This document shows, piece after piece, positions 32,072 through 45,129 of a stretch of DNA of 64,000 nucleotides (positions are counted from its first letter, which is position 1; each line of letters starts with the position of its first letter). The translations under genes were made by a program, and so were the position numbers. The notes below the pieces were generated by a model. It saw nothing but the letters and a program-made list of their open reading frames with translations, was not told the DNA's origin and searched no databases. Origin of the DNA: Crotophaga sulcirostris (Eukaryota > Chordata > Aves > Cuculiformes > Crotophagidae). The stretch covers positions 309,889 through 373,888 of the forward strand of contig VYZB01000168.1 of NCBI GenBank assembly GCA_013397455.1. Direction: 5' to 3'.

Positions 32072-35000
32072 AACAAGATGATATTCCTAACTCTGGAGGA
32101 AAATCAATGCTGTAGAATAATTGGCTTGTTGCTAATGATTACAACTACTCTATTGAGTTTGCCCCTTCACCTTCCATCTTCTACATATCTGGAGTATGCT
32201 TTTTAGTTTTTCTTTGTATATACAGTTTTGTGTTCTTGCAATGATCAAGAAGCAATATTTCCAACCAAGGGAAGTAAAGACAAGACTTGTGTATCAGTGG
32301 AGGGTTTTATGACCCAACCTGCTTGGCTGGTGGGAGGTGCGTGGATTTCTGTTTGAGCTCTAATTATGTAGTGAGAGAATTGACCAAGTGGATAGTGCTA
32401 GGGCACTTCTCCTTACTTATTTCTCAGAGGACATGTACCATTGGCAGGCAGATTTGGGTGAGATCCAGACCTATCAGAAGTCATAATTTGTAGGGATCTA
32501 ATGGTGCACTTCTAAAACTTTGGCAGATGGAGAGATGTAGTAGTTTTGGGGTATGTAGACAGTGAAAAGTTTGGAAAATGTGAATTCTCTTGAACCAAAT
32601 TCTTAGCAGGATTTTTTCACAGTATCTGAAATTAAGAATGATTAAGTTGGCCTGGTCCTCACATAAGCAGGCAGCCATTTGTGGATAAAAAGTAATCTGA
32701 ACAATAGTCTTCTTTCCTTGACATGAGGGAAAGACCTTCTTTTCTTCTGATTGTTAAAGCTTGTTTGTATGCTGAATGCAAATGAATTACTCTTTGTGCT
32801 TTCTTAAGCCCATGAGGGTGAAATTTCTGGCACAGAATTGGAGCTTTTGGGGATGTTTTGAAGTTCAAATGAAAATACGCCTGAATTCTTTTGTTAGCAG
32901 TTCATCTGTGCAAACGCTGGGGACAATGACATCCAACTGACTCATTTCAAATAAGACATACCTTTTTTTTAATGCCAAAGCCACATCTAGTTGCTGAAGA
33001 CTTTGGAGTTGCTGAAGTCACAACCAATATTGTTTTGGAACAGGCACTGACACCTGAATACACATAGAGTGAATATGTTGAGGATTAGAGGGTGCCCTCT
33101 GAGCAGTGGGAGGTGCAGGAGAGTAGGCAGTCCCTGTGTCCTTACCTGTTCTGTGTAGGATATTCTTACAGAAACTGTAAAGCTCCAGAAGTAAGAGATT
33201 ACTGGGGGGGGAAATGCTCCTGTTGCCCTGGTTAAAAGTATAGTTCTTTCCCCAAAAGTATTATCTGCACTGGTTGAACAAGAATGCTGTATTGTATGCT
33301 GGAGGCAGGATGTTCCGTTCAAAGGAGCTGCTTTTTTTTGTTTTGTTTAAAGTAGTCAGTTATGCTGAAATACTACTTTTGAGGTAAGCTATCTTGTAGA
33401 TACTGAGAATAAGATACCCCCTTGGATGGTGCTTATTCCCCTTAAAGACATTCCATACTTTCCAAACTTTTCCCTTTGCAGATGGCTGTTAAGAAAATAA
33501 GTAAAAGTAGGATGTATAATACTTTTTTTCTCCTGTAATCCCCAAGATAATTCTTTACCAGAGAAATATCTTTGTAATTGTTTAATCATTAGAGATAACA
33601 GTCATAGTTCAAAAACTTCTAGTAAACTCCAGCCTGTCATATTTTCATTTGCATCCATCCTTACTTTGAGCCAAATCTCAGTTATTTACTGAAGCCTTAT
33701 TGCCCATATTGTGTGGTGAGATCTCTGAACGTGACAGATTCTTTTCAGAATGAACAGCTTCAACATTATTGCTTTGGATGATATCTTTTAGCAAAGCAAA
33801 AATAAAGCTCAGCTCTTCTTTCTGCCCCAAAATTGGGCCCTCTTTGTACTTTACTTGAAGATACTGTGTTCAGAGTTCAGCTTTCCATTGCAGTAATCCC
33901 AGCAAGGATGTGTGAAGCTTTCTTTTGTGGGTGTCCTGTCAGCCACACTTAGTTAAGATTATCCATGTCTTTCTACATCAAATACCACAAGCATTACCTC
34001 CATAAAACATTACCTTTATGAAACAGCGTTTCTCTTTTAAGAACCAAAAGAGCAGAAGTAGATAATAATAAGGTAGTATTAAATCTGGAAAAAACACAGA
34101 CTACTAGAGTTGGGAAAAAAAATCCAAGTTATGTAGTAGGTATGTATTAATAGTATCCAGAGCGTTAGACCCTTCAAACTAGTAATAACCCTGAAAGACT
34201 ATAAATCGGTACTGGAAGTGAAAATTGTGACAAGACACCCCAAATGGAGAAATGATGTTATGATGGATCTTGTTAGTTCTGAGTTTGAGTGAATACCTCT
34301 GGTGGTGCTTTGTTACTGGCTAAGTGTTGCAGGATGCTCTGTATTTTAGGAGTAAATTGGAACAGAATGACTCTACTTTAAAAGAAGCCAAAAAGGGACA
34401 TGCTTAACAGAATGCATGAAGATACTCAGTTGAAATGGAGTGCAACTTAGCAAGAAGTAATATTGGAATGTGTATGATAACATTTGTTATTAATCTTGGT
34501 TATTGACTAAACTGAGAAGGTGCAATGATTTACTGTGGGAAAGAGCAGATTTTTGGGGCATCCAAGGAGATACCCTGTGTGGAATGAGAAGATAGTCCTC
34601 TGTGTTGTTCTGTGGCAACATTTGGAAAAGACTCTTCATTTTTATAGCCCCAAAGTTCACATTTGTGGTGAAAAAACAGATAAAATAAACAAGCAGAGGA
34701 AAAAGGTAGAGAGGAGATGGACTGACAAAAACAATAGGACAAGTAGGCGTTTTTATCCTGCCAGGATAGCAATTACAGCTCTATAGGCTGTTGTTGGTTT
34801 GCAATTTACTGTATACATTGAGGGAGAAGAGAATTTCTGATCTTTATAATTTAGAATCATGATGGTGATTAGCCACAGAAGAAATCAATACGTTTCATGT
34901 TCAAATTGAGTTTACCAACTTGATTATTACACCCCCTACTTGAGATTTATTTTGAAAGCCATTTGGAATATTCTGCTAGAGCACTGCTTGCTCCTTATTG

Positions 35001-36433
35001 TAGCAATATGAGCTATATTGAGCATGGCATACTGGAGATCTCTGATCTACTGCCTTGTTTCATCTGAAATTTAATTCAAAGTACTGGTGTTTTACTTTTG
35101 CAACCTTATATTTTCTGGCTCAAATGTGACTTGCTTGGAACTATATTTCTGCTTTTGTATTAATCATGCATATTTACAGTCTTTTACAAGTAAATTTGCC
35201 ATCCAAAGATCTTGCAAATCAGGATAATTAAAAATGGCAACTTAATAGATGAGACTGTAGAGTAACCATTAATGAAGAGGGCAAGCTGATGTTAATTCCT
35301 ATACAGAATATCTTTGAAAGCAGATGTGGGTTCTCTTTGAAGCCCAAAGAGCAACGGGAGTAAAGGCTGAAAACAATGTGGCTAGCAAGGTAGATAAGCA
35401 AAGCACTGAAGTGCTAGGAAGAGGTGGAAAAGCCAAGAAGTGACAGCTGAGACACAGACAAAATCAAGGCTAAGCATTAGATCAAACTAAGATAATGGAT
35501 TCCTTTAGATGACTGAATTCAGGATAGGGCTGGGGAATGTTTTTTGGAGAATATGCAAGCTTCAGAAGTTGTCTTTATGATTATGATGTGGAGAGAAAAA
35601 AGGTGGAGTGTAAATTACTTGGAGCAAGTGCCATCTTTCCATTTTGTGTCTGAATTTCTAAGGGAGCAGGTACTTAGGCAGAGTGACACAGGCAGTGAGC
35701 CGTGATAAAAGTTTACTTGAGTCTGACTAGTCAAAAGAGTGATAGGATGGTAGAAAATCTGAGTTTAGTGGTTGTGACAAAAAAAAAAAATCAGTGTTGA
35801 AAACAGTTGGATCAAACTAGCAGACCCTATGGAGTGCAATAACGAGACGATAGTGGTACGGAGTCCCCATGAGTTACAGAAATTGGAGAACAATTGCTTG
35901 TCTTGTGGTTCCAATTAAAAACTTACAAATTGAAGAGGACATTACAGATTTAAAACAATGGAAAACACAGCAAGCTGAATATGCTACAGAGACCTGCTGA
36001 GGGAAAACTGATTTGATTTTGATTGTCCTCCTGACTTGTGACATTTTTGGAAACGAAGGGACGCCATAATGAGGATACAGGGACTGCATGCTGTATTGAA
36101 GGATGCAGTGAGTTCATAAGGAAAGAGTGGTCGGTTTCACTTAACCAAAGGAATGATTTTAGTGACCAAGGTCAGCCTATTTTTTGAGAATTAGAAGAAC
36201 AAATAACTAAATCTTCTCAATGATACTTGCTAGTCATAAGAAACAGAATTCAGAATTAGAAAGGCCTGTATTTCACCACTATGGCTTTTCATATCTGCAG
36301 TATTTAAATTACTTAGAAAAAATATGCATATGCTTTACAGAGTCCTTCCTTCCATACAGTTAAAGAAATAAGCCTGACGTAAGTCATCTTATTTGTATTT
36401 TTTGAAGCTGGAGCTAAATCACAGGGTCTCCAT

Positions 36434-36467
36434 TTTTATTATTTTTTTATTTTATTTTTTTTATTCA
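36434..36467. repeat. T-rich simple repeat
   Basis: TTTTTATTATTTTTTTATTT followed by more T/A sequence; AT-rich low complexity. Confidence 0.8.
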
Positions 36468-38048
36468 AAGTGCTTCAGGCTTACCAGGCCCTTTCACTTA
36501 AAATTGCAGTACAGAGTAGCTGAAACTTGAAAGTGATAGTTGCTTGCAGCCAAGCTTCGAAGAGGATTTTGTGGCTTCAAAGCTTTGTCATTCCTGACAA
36601 TCTTTGTGGCACCAACGCTGTAAAACTGACTGCATCAGTAATTTTTTAAATTTGAAACTTCAGCTATGGTATATTTCTTACTACTTTCTTCTTCTGACTT
36701 TTGTTCTAAAGTGTTACTCTCTGTTGGCCAAAAGGATTTTTAAGCAACTATCTTATAACTATGTTGTATTTGACATGAAAAGGTGCTGTGCAGAAAGCGG
36801 GAAGTTGGATCTAAGCATCATCTAGAGAATAGGCCAGGGATGCCACTGAGCTGTCTTTCAACTAAGTCCTTATTTTGTATCAAGCCTGTAGTACATTTTC
36901 CTAAAACTTTCACAAGCTGTGCATTTTGTAGGCTTTTGTTTTTCGCTTCTGTGAGCAGGAAGGCATATGCATGCTGTGAATTTGGGAGGGTTGCATGCCT
37001 GAGCTGAGGAATCAAGAGGAGTGCTTCAGCTTTTCAGAAATGCCCCTGCATGGGAAAGGGGATGTGGTGAAGAGCAAGTATGTTATTTCAGACAGGAACA
37101 CAAGAGCACATAGTGGGAAAGGGCATCTGTGTGGGTAGTTTAATTCCTTTGGGAGAATGATGAAACACAAAATAGTGTAACGTTCAGGTAAGCGTGGTGT
37201 GGCTAAGTAATACCTCTGAACCTGCCCTTAAGTTATGACACTTCCAAGTAGGAGCTGGGCTTTAGGGGTTACTGGTCTTACATAGAATGGCAATATATAA
37301 CCTTTCTTACAGCCAGGTTAGGAGTTACTGGTCTTATGTTTACAGATTAAAGGCTGGAACCTGGCTCATGACTTCTCTTCAATCTTGTTTTGAAGTGGTG
37401 TTCTGACTTACATAGCTCTCTGCTCTTAATGTACCTTTGTTCTTGGGTTCCCTATGTACTGTCCCCGTCCCCACAGAAGTATCTATTTTACTTCCTTATT
37501 TTGCTCAGAAGAATTTGGTAAGATAAGAAGCCCTTTCTATTTATTCAAATGGTTGCTAAATTTCGTGTAGCTCTGTAGGCAAAGCTTGGGTGTTTGTGTA
37601 TGTTGTCTTTAAATAGCTAGAAATGATACATCAGATTACTTGGTATGTATTTGGATAAGCTCCTTTGTTCACTGGTATTACCTATGACTTTGAGGCATTT
37701 TTGTTAATTGATCTTTAAGCAGGCTCAGTGGCTTTAGTTTGCATTAATTTTAAAATTGCTCTTTATCTACTCCCTAAAAATCACATGTGCAACATTTTAT
37801 TCTGTTGAATCTGGCTTGGATTTGGGGATTTTTTAGAAACCATTTATTTAAAACACTTTGGTACATCTGTTTAAGGTTTGTGGAAAGCCTTAAATATGAA
37901 TTGAAAAGGAACTGGAGAGGTTTTTGTTATTGGTTTTTTTTTTCAAAATGGTGATCTGGCAGATACTAGTTGTGGAAGAGAACAGTCTGGAGAATACTCC
38001 CGAAAACTGTTTTTTTTACAGCCAGAGCTGCATTGCCATGCGATGTAG

Positions 38049-38063
38049 ACAGCAGATGGCAGC
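38049..38063 (+). promoter_or_regulatory. Candidate CTCF site (plus)
   Basis: ACAGCAGATGGCAG fits 13 of 14 positions of CCASYAGRKGGCRS; only the first base differs. It is the best CTCF-like match in the window. This is motif evidence only. Confidence 0.35.
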
Positions 38064-39248
38064 AATAGACAACGTCTGCTTTGTCCAGGTAGCCAGAAAT
38101 CAAATGGTTGCTTTTGGGTTTCTTTTGTTCTCCCCCGTTCCTTTTTTCTTTTATTTCTTTGTTATACAAAGTAACCCAGAGCCCAAAATTAGAACAAACT
38201 ATAGGTTTCATCCTTCTCTTAAAAAATTAATTTGTGAAAGGATCTGTGTTTGTGCACTGTGCAATGTGCTAAGAAATTGTTCCCTAGAGTGAAAACAGAA
38301 TTTCTGTGCAGGAGGGTGCAGAGTGAGGGGAGACACTGCTATTTCACTTGACTCCGGAGGTTCTGTTTTATCCCAAATCACATGTATCCGTCTTTCCTCT
38401 ACCTACTTACAGTACAAAATGTCATCTGGAAAAAAAAAAATTAGTCATAATGTAGCGGCAAAACTGTTGCCTGGAGAGTGTGCCTGCTGAGAGCCAGACG
38501 CAATTTGGAAACAGTAATAAGTTTCCCTTGATATGATTATTTTCACTCTGCTTTAAGGGGGAGAGAGGATAGAGAAGTGTTTGTTCCTAATGGGAATGCC
38601 CTTGAAAGAACAAGTAGGCGCAATCAAGGGAAAAATATACATGTTGTGCAGTTAAGATTGCAGTTCTTCTACAGACTAGAATAGATTCTAGTTAAATTAG
38701 AAAAAAGCTGGATTATGTGCCTAAGTTCAGTGCGGCAGCAGCGGCCCTGCAGCAAATGTCAGCATCTCAGCTGTGATGCGCGATATGGGGTGTTTGTGAC
38801 ACAAGATTATTTTAGGGTGGTTAGTCAACATCTTTATTAATGCAGCGAGAAATACAAGACACTTGTACCAACTGAGCACTATCCTTAATGCAAAGACTGT
38901 GTTAAGCACCTTTTTCAATACTGCTTTAATCAGCTTTTTTGAATACTGCTCCTTATGAGTAAGACCCCATCAGTTTTTTGGGAGCAAAATGATAAATGCA
39001 CCTCTGTAGTGTTTCCTGGACTGGATGTTGAAAGTCATCTTGGTTTTCCTCTCTTCCTTGGCAGTATCCCATCCTTCTCCATTTACAGAAACTGAATAAA
39101 ATACTATAGTCCATTTGTGGCAGTTTATAAATAAGGTTGCTGCAAAGTATGAGAAAATTCTTTTGATGTTTTAAATTGTATAGTTATTTTAGCGTGTAAA
39201 AATTAGTTGGAGTAGTTCCTTTTGTACTTTGGAAATACATTAGGACCA

Positions 39249-39414
39249 AAGTTGCCTAGGGAAGGTGTGGATGTCCCCTCCCTGGAGGTGTTAAAGACCG
39301 GGCTGGATGTGGCCTTGAGCAGCCTGAGCTGGTGGGAGGTGTCCCTGCCTATGGCATGGGGATTGGAACTAGGTGGGCTTTAAGGTCCCTTCAAACCCAA
39401 ACCGTTCTATGAAA
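39249..39414 (+). mobile_element. CR1 LINE, short 3' fragment (sense)
   Basis: The fragment runs from GTTGCCTAGGGAAGGTGTGG through CCCTCCCTGGAGGTGTTAAAG, the GGTGGGAGGTGTCCCTGCC block and GGTCCCTTCAAACCCAAACC to CGTTCTATGAA. It is closest to the copy at 11870-12341, sharing the GGGCTTTAAGGTCCCTTCAA block, and so is probably the same subfamily. No coding potential remains. Confidence 0.93.
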
Positions 39415-39441
39415 GTGGTAGGCTTTGAAAATGGCTTAGAA

Positions 39442-39647
39442 CATGGGTGGCAAACACAAGGCCTGCTGACCAAATCTGGCCCTCCACCTAGGTTTATCCA
39501 GCCCAGCATCTTGTTTCTATCTGGCAGCAGCATCAAGCACCATGCCTCTACGCTCCTGCCAGCGCTGGGCACGTGTGCAGCGTGACGCGTTATGCTGCAG
39601 GAGCAGGCTGATGTGGCCCCTTGGTGAAAATGAGTTTGACACCTCTG
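39442..39647. mobile_element. Non-autonomous hAT DNA transposon, 206 bp
   Basis: The ends are imperfect terminal inverted repeats: CATGGGTGGCAAAC at the left, and the reverse complement of the right end reads CAGAGGTGTCAAAC. These resemble the CAGGGGTGTCAAACTC-type termini of Charlie-like hAT elements. The flanks are GCTTAGAA (39434-39441) and GTTTAGAA (39648-39655), an 8-bp target-site duplication with one mismatch. Eight-bp duplications are characteristic of hAT transposases. There is no transposase frame. It inserted 28 bp downstream of a CR1 fragment. Confidence 0.85.
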
Positions 39648-40306
39648 GTTTAGAAGCTGTGAAATATCAACTTCTTCCTTCAAAGAAGGTCTAGGAAGGT
39701 TTTAAAGGGAGTGGAACTACAGGTGTGAATGATCCTTCCTCAATACAGTGAAAGAAAACAAAAATGCAGAGCTAAATGGAGTTATTTTTAAACGTGTATT
39801 ACTTGTTCACAGTGTGAATTCGCAGCACTGTATAGCTATGACACTGTCAGTGTTGTGCTGGGCCTGGTGCTAATGAATGTTGTAACATTTATCTTTGGGT
39901 TTTTTGTCACTTATTTTATACCTTTTTTTACTTTAAAAATTTGCCTGATGAGTGAATCCCTGGTAAATCAGGGCTGTGTATTCCAAGCTGCCTATTACAT
40001 TAGTGTGAGTCTGATGTTTTATTCAAGCAAATCAGTAATAAAAGATTTAAGCCTTTGTCGGTTAGCTGTAACGACTTCTAGCCAAATTTCTAAATGTAGT
40101 TCACCCAACAATGTGCTGATCTGTCTTGTCCCTTCCTCTAATATATGGAAGGGTTTTCCCATGAAAACGAAAATAAAATATCTTCTCTGAGCTGTTAGGA
40201 AGGTGGCAACAGTACAAGTGGAATCGGAAGGGATTTGTACTGATTATTATAGACAAAAGGAAAAGCAAGTTGTGGTTTTCAGACTTGTTTGAATTTGCGG
40301 TGTGAG

Positions 40307-40320
40307 GCACTAGGTGGCCA
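40307..40320 (+). promoter_or_regulatory. Candidate CTCF site (plus)
   Basis: GCACTAGGTGGCCA fits 11 of 14 positions of CCASYAGRKGGCRS, with the central ACTAGGTGGC intact. This is motif evidence only. Confidence 0.3.
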
Positions 40321-43300
40321 TGTACGACCCATTCTAGTTTTGATTAGCTGATGCAAGGAACTCTGCTTCTGCTTTGGGTACCTGCTGCAGAAGTGACAGC
40401 TTCCATCCAGTCTCTCTGGCACAACAGAGTGGAGTCTGCTGTGACTCTCCTACCGAATGCCAGACGAGGACGTGCTCTAAACCACTGATTTGGGTCACTC
40501 CCTGCTTGGGAATGAGGTTCGGAAATCTGCCCTGAAAAGCATTTTTCTGTGTCTGCAGTGCATTGTCTTTTAATGGTTGTTTGCAGAAATATTAGATGTG
40601 ACCATTTTTAGAGTTTTGTCATTACCTGTATATGTTTCTGCAGAACTTTCAGCATTTGTATGTTAAAAACAGTGCAAGAGCATAATATACAATATTACTG
40701 TAAGGCTCATCAAATTAGCATAGGTTAATTGTGTATTGCCTGTATATACTGAGCTTTAAGAATATGTTTTTTGTGACATTTTCTTTCAATCTATACAGGC
40801 TACAGAAAATGAAGAAGAATTTTTAAAAACTTTCTCAACTAAGGTCAATATTTGGTCAGTCAAAATGTTCTTTTGTAGGTTTTGTTATGTGTTTATGGCT
40901 TTATTGCTTGTGAATCTGTTATCTTGACACTTGCTAAGAAAGAAAAGATTATTCTTACTTCTCTGTATGGGCTCTAACTGTTCCAAAAATTTGATCATCT
41001 TTTTGTAAGGGTGGGGGGATTTATTTAGAACTGTGAGGAGAATTTCCTAGTTCAGATAGCCAAAAAAATATTAGTCATTTGAATGAGAACCTATAAATCT
41101 GCTGGATTTGAGCATGATTTGATGAATTTGGCTTCTGGGTTGCCTGTTACATGAGAAAAAGCTGCAAGGACTGACATACAATTGACATCAGAACAGCTGG
41201 GCAAACATATTAAAAAAAGCCTAAACATCCAAATACTAATACTTTTTCAGTGCAGCAGTATACAGACTTACCAGTGTCAATGAATATTGTTCTGCCAGTA
41301 TATTTCTTATTTCATGCTTCATTTTCTCTTCTCCCAGAGCTAGGAGTGTCATAAAGTGTTTTGCATTGTAAGTACTAGGGCTATTGTGTAGAGACAGTAT
41401 TTGCCATGTTCTAAGAAATAGAAGGTGCACAGTGAAATCTGGGAAATTGAATAGACAGTTCCACCTCTACCATTTTCCAAAAGAAATCTGCAAGAAGTAA
41501 ACGTGTGGGCACTGGGGAAAAAACTGTGTCTGTATGTCGATGCATTCCCCTACCTTTTCTTTTTCCCCCATGTGACAAAAAAGGTGGATGCACTTACTAA
41601 AGACAAGTCTGCACACAGGCTTTGTGTATTAGTGTTGCACTGGCTAGTGATGTTTAGGTTCAGCCTGGCTATCAAGAAACAGAGAAAGGAAAAAATACAG
41701 TAAGGCAGTGGCTCAGCTTCTCTCAAATGGGTTTTAATTGAGCTTTCTGTGATGAAAAACTAATGCTATCTGTTTCCTAGAGATGGTTAATTCAGTGTTT
41801 CAGTTGTAAATTGAGGAGATAGGACTGTAGTCAGAAAAGGCTTGCAACAAAATATGGAAGCACACATTTGGTTGTTGACTAAATGTTTTAAATACGTTGA
41901 GTTATGCTGGGAGGAGAAAAAAAGCTACCTGTTTTTGTAACAGGTTGTACACTTAAGGGTAACAAATAAGAACACTATGGCTGCTGCTAGACAAATATTT
42001 TTAACAGGGCTGTTTCCTGCTGTAGTTCTTGGAACAGGAAGTAAACATCTGTATCAGAGAGGATTTGCTATTACCATTGATAATTGCAATGATTCGCTTC
42101 TATGAAAGCTATTTAACTCCAACAACATATTTAACTACATATTTTAACATATTTGTATGACGTGCATACAAATAAGGTCTATTTTCAGTAGTATTCTATA
42201 GCTCTTTTCTGCTTTGATCAGCTGTAATACATGCTGAGTACTTCTGTATATCATTGAAATGAAAGATTTTACTGCATCTTAAGAATGAACATTCATGCTT
42301 CCAACTTCTTGCATTTTTCCAAGGTCTTTTTGATCTAGATACAGTGAGGTGGAGAAAAAGGATACTCCCAGAGACCAATGGTGTTCAAAATAGCAGTGTC
42401 TGAAAGTGTTTCCTCAGATTGGTAAGCTTATTCAAGTGGAACAAATGAGAACCAGAAGTGCAGATTCCCCAGTAAGTCTGCACTTCATGTCCCGCTGAAG
42501 CAGGGAACATTAATACATCTCTTCATGTTACTCTGATTAGCTATCTGGAAAAAATGATCCTTTCCTGCTGATGAATTTGAGGTATGCGCTTTAGCAGTCA
42601 CAAAGGAAAAGTGAAGAAGTTGTGTGGTGTTTTCTAACCATTCCTGTTGTTTATATTCTTACTTGTATTTATTTAAAAAGGGTCACAATATTTATTTGTG
42701 ACTAACTTGTGTTTAAAGATGGGGAATTTCTTTTCCTGCATGGATTTCAAGGTAGGAAGTGGGAATATTAGCAATAGTGACCACGTTTTTCTTATCTTCC
42801 AAACTGGAAAATATTTCCCTCCTAAAACACCACTTAAGTGTGTTTTTTCCCCTCCCTCTCCATTTTAGAACCTTGGAAACTTTTGCAGACTGATAAGCTC
42901 AAAAGAGTCACAGAAGAGTGGATCTTACTCAGTGTAGTGTAATTGGAAGTGATTCTGTTAGTGAAAAAGCAAAACACAAGAAGATCTTTGTTTAAGTTCT
43001 TACATGGCTGAGTCTGTAGTGAGCTTCAGAGGTCTTGCATCTGAGGAAAGTGATGACATGAAGAAAGTATTCAGTGTGGAAGATCGTGTAGAGATCAAGG
43101 GAATTGGAAATGAAGTCAAAGTAATATTTCTAAAGAAAGCCTTGTATGAGGGAGAAAATAGAAGCTAAGTTGGAAACTAATATTAAAGGTGTTAGGAACA
43201 GAAGGCATGAAGGTGAGAGCTCAAGGAGGAAGCAAAAGGAACGGTTAAGACCATAAATACGTGATGATGACTGTAGCAGGATGTGAAGCAAAAGAGAAGC

Positions 43301-44407
43301 TGGGTTTTGTAGGACTGAGTGAGAAGTGGATCATGAATTTCTGCATGAGGTACTGGGCAGAGTAGCGTTACATCAGTGACAGGATGGGTCTGCACCTAAC
43401 AGTTATGAAATCCTAGGGCATGTATTTATACTGGGGGTGGTTCTGCTGCTGTGTTTGACATTTCTCTCAGGGGTTTGTGCACAGCCTTCTTCATTTGGTG
43501 CCGATTTCAATAGAGACTGCTTTTTTAAGTGTAACTAAGCATCATCAGTCTTGCCAGAAGAACCAGGCCACACTAATAGATCTATTTCTAGCTCTTCTAG
43601 TTATGAAGGTGGCTCTTCCTTGCTTGATCAGTATGCTGCTGAGTTGCGTGGCCTATGGCTATGTAGACTGAAAAAATATTGAAGAAGTCTGAACTTCAGC
43701 ATTCATTTTCGAGAGGTGACTAGACTTCCTTGCCTCTGTCCATCCATTTCAACACCAGAACTTCCACTGAAAAGAAAAACTTGTCTTAAACATAATTCAG
43801 AACCTCACAATAAAACATCATGTGGTTAACCTTTAAAACAATGTAACATTTAAAGAATAGTTTGCATCTTTTGCTGGTAAATTACTACATAAATATTTAG
43901 ATTAGGTGGGAATAGGAATGTGGCATTATTCACGGATCCATATTTCTCTGGCATTTCAGATCCATGGTTGTTTCACTCCTTAATAAATGCAGACATTAAA
44001 AGAACAAGCATACACAAAGTGCTCATTTTAAAGCTTTGCAGCTCAGGGGAGAAAAATCTCCACATGTTTTGTTATAACTGCTTGTCGTCTCCTGTTGTAC
44101 AATAGAGAGAAGTCATTTAAAACACTTGCAGTTGCATTAGGCTCCTTTATTTCTGATACTTGTTGTGGAGTGATGCCTCACCTGCTAGAGCAGCTTGGTA
44201 GCAGAGCAACCTGTCAGATCTGAAGATGTTTTGGTGCTGGCTGTTCCTTCTCACTTCAGAGGTAGATGTATTATGGTACAGTTACTGCTTTAATTTTTGC
44301 CCATATCTTGCTTCAGTTCTCTCTCACTTTAATCTTTGGTAGGGGAAGGCAAGAATATATGAAATGTCTTACTGGTGAAAACTGTCAAAAAAAGAGGAAA
44401 GTGCAGG

Positions 44408-44432
44408 TGTTTTTTTGTTTTGTTTTGTTTTA
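44408..44432. repeat. (GTTTT)n simple repeat
   Basis: GTTTTTTTGTTTTGTTTTGT followed by TTTA; a short pentanucleotide repeat. Confidence 0.85.
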
Positions 44433-44589
44433 TCTAGAGATGGAACTGCTGGGGAGACTGACCACAAAGCTACATTGCCAGTACAGGGCACAACAGTTCA
44501 GAAAATGGTCCTGAATGAATGGCATTGCAAGCTGTTGTGGTAGCACTCTGAGATCTAAGGCATGTGAATTCTCTTACTTGCACTGCACA

Positions 44590-44765
44590 GACTTCTGTGA
44601 AGTTATGTAAATCACATACCTTCTCTGTAGCTTGCCTTCCCCTTTGTGAAATGTGACCTTCCTTGTAGAGTGAACATACGAGGATGATGACAGTAATTCC
44701 ATTGATACCTGTAAGCTATTCAGCTACTGCAGTGATGAAGCTTACTATTAGCACAGGAGTAAGTT
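44590..44765 (+). repeat. Possible ancient MIR-family SINE relic
   Basis: The stretch reads like a heavily decayed MIR 3' half: CTGTGAAGTTATGTAAATCA, then ACCTTCTCTGTAGCTTGCC, then CCCCTTTGTGAAATGTGACC, then CCTTGTAGAGTG and a GATGATGACAGTAATTCC segment. The order of blocks fits MIR (the TTGGGCAAGTCAC…CTCTGTGCCTCAG…TGTAAAATG series), but identity is low and no ends are defined. Confidence 0.35.
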
Positions 44766-45088
44766 TCCATTTGAGATGAAAAAGGTATGGGTGATTCCTT
44801 GATTGGTTGAATTTAGAGAGACATACTGAGCAGCTTTGCTGCAGTCTTGGCTTCTAAATTAATCCTGTACTTCAAAAGTTAATTCTTTTGGGGCTATCAC
44901 TCCTCCATGTCTCTAGGATGTTTATCAGTGAGAACACCTCACTGAATGTTCATGCTTTTGTGCCTTGGGCTTGGCAGAAGTATCACTTGAGACCTGTAGG
45001 ATCTTGTATTCCAGTTCATTGAACTGTTCACTGAACAGTTTCCTGTCTTGTGTGTTGAACTTCTGTGAGGAAAGCAGCTCTCTAGATG

Positions 45089-45129
45089 TATTTATTTATT
45101 TATTTATTTAGTTATTTATTTATATTTAT
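45089..45129. repeat. (TATT)n microsatellite
   Basis: About ten units of TATT/TTAT, with one interruption (TTAGTTATT) near 45108-45114 and a degenerate end (TATATTTAT). Confidence 0.92.
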
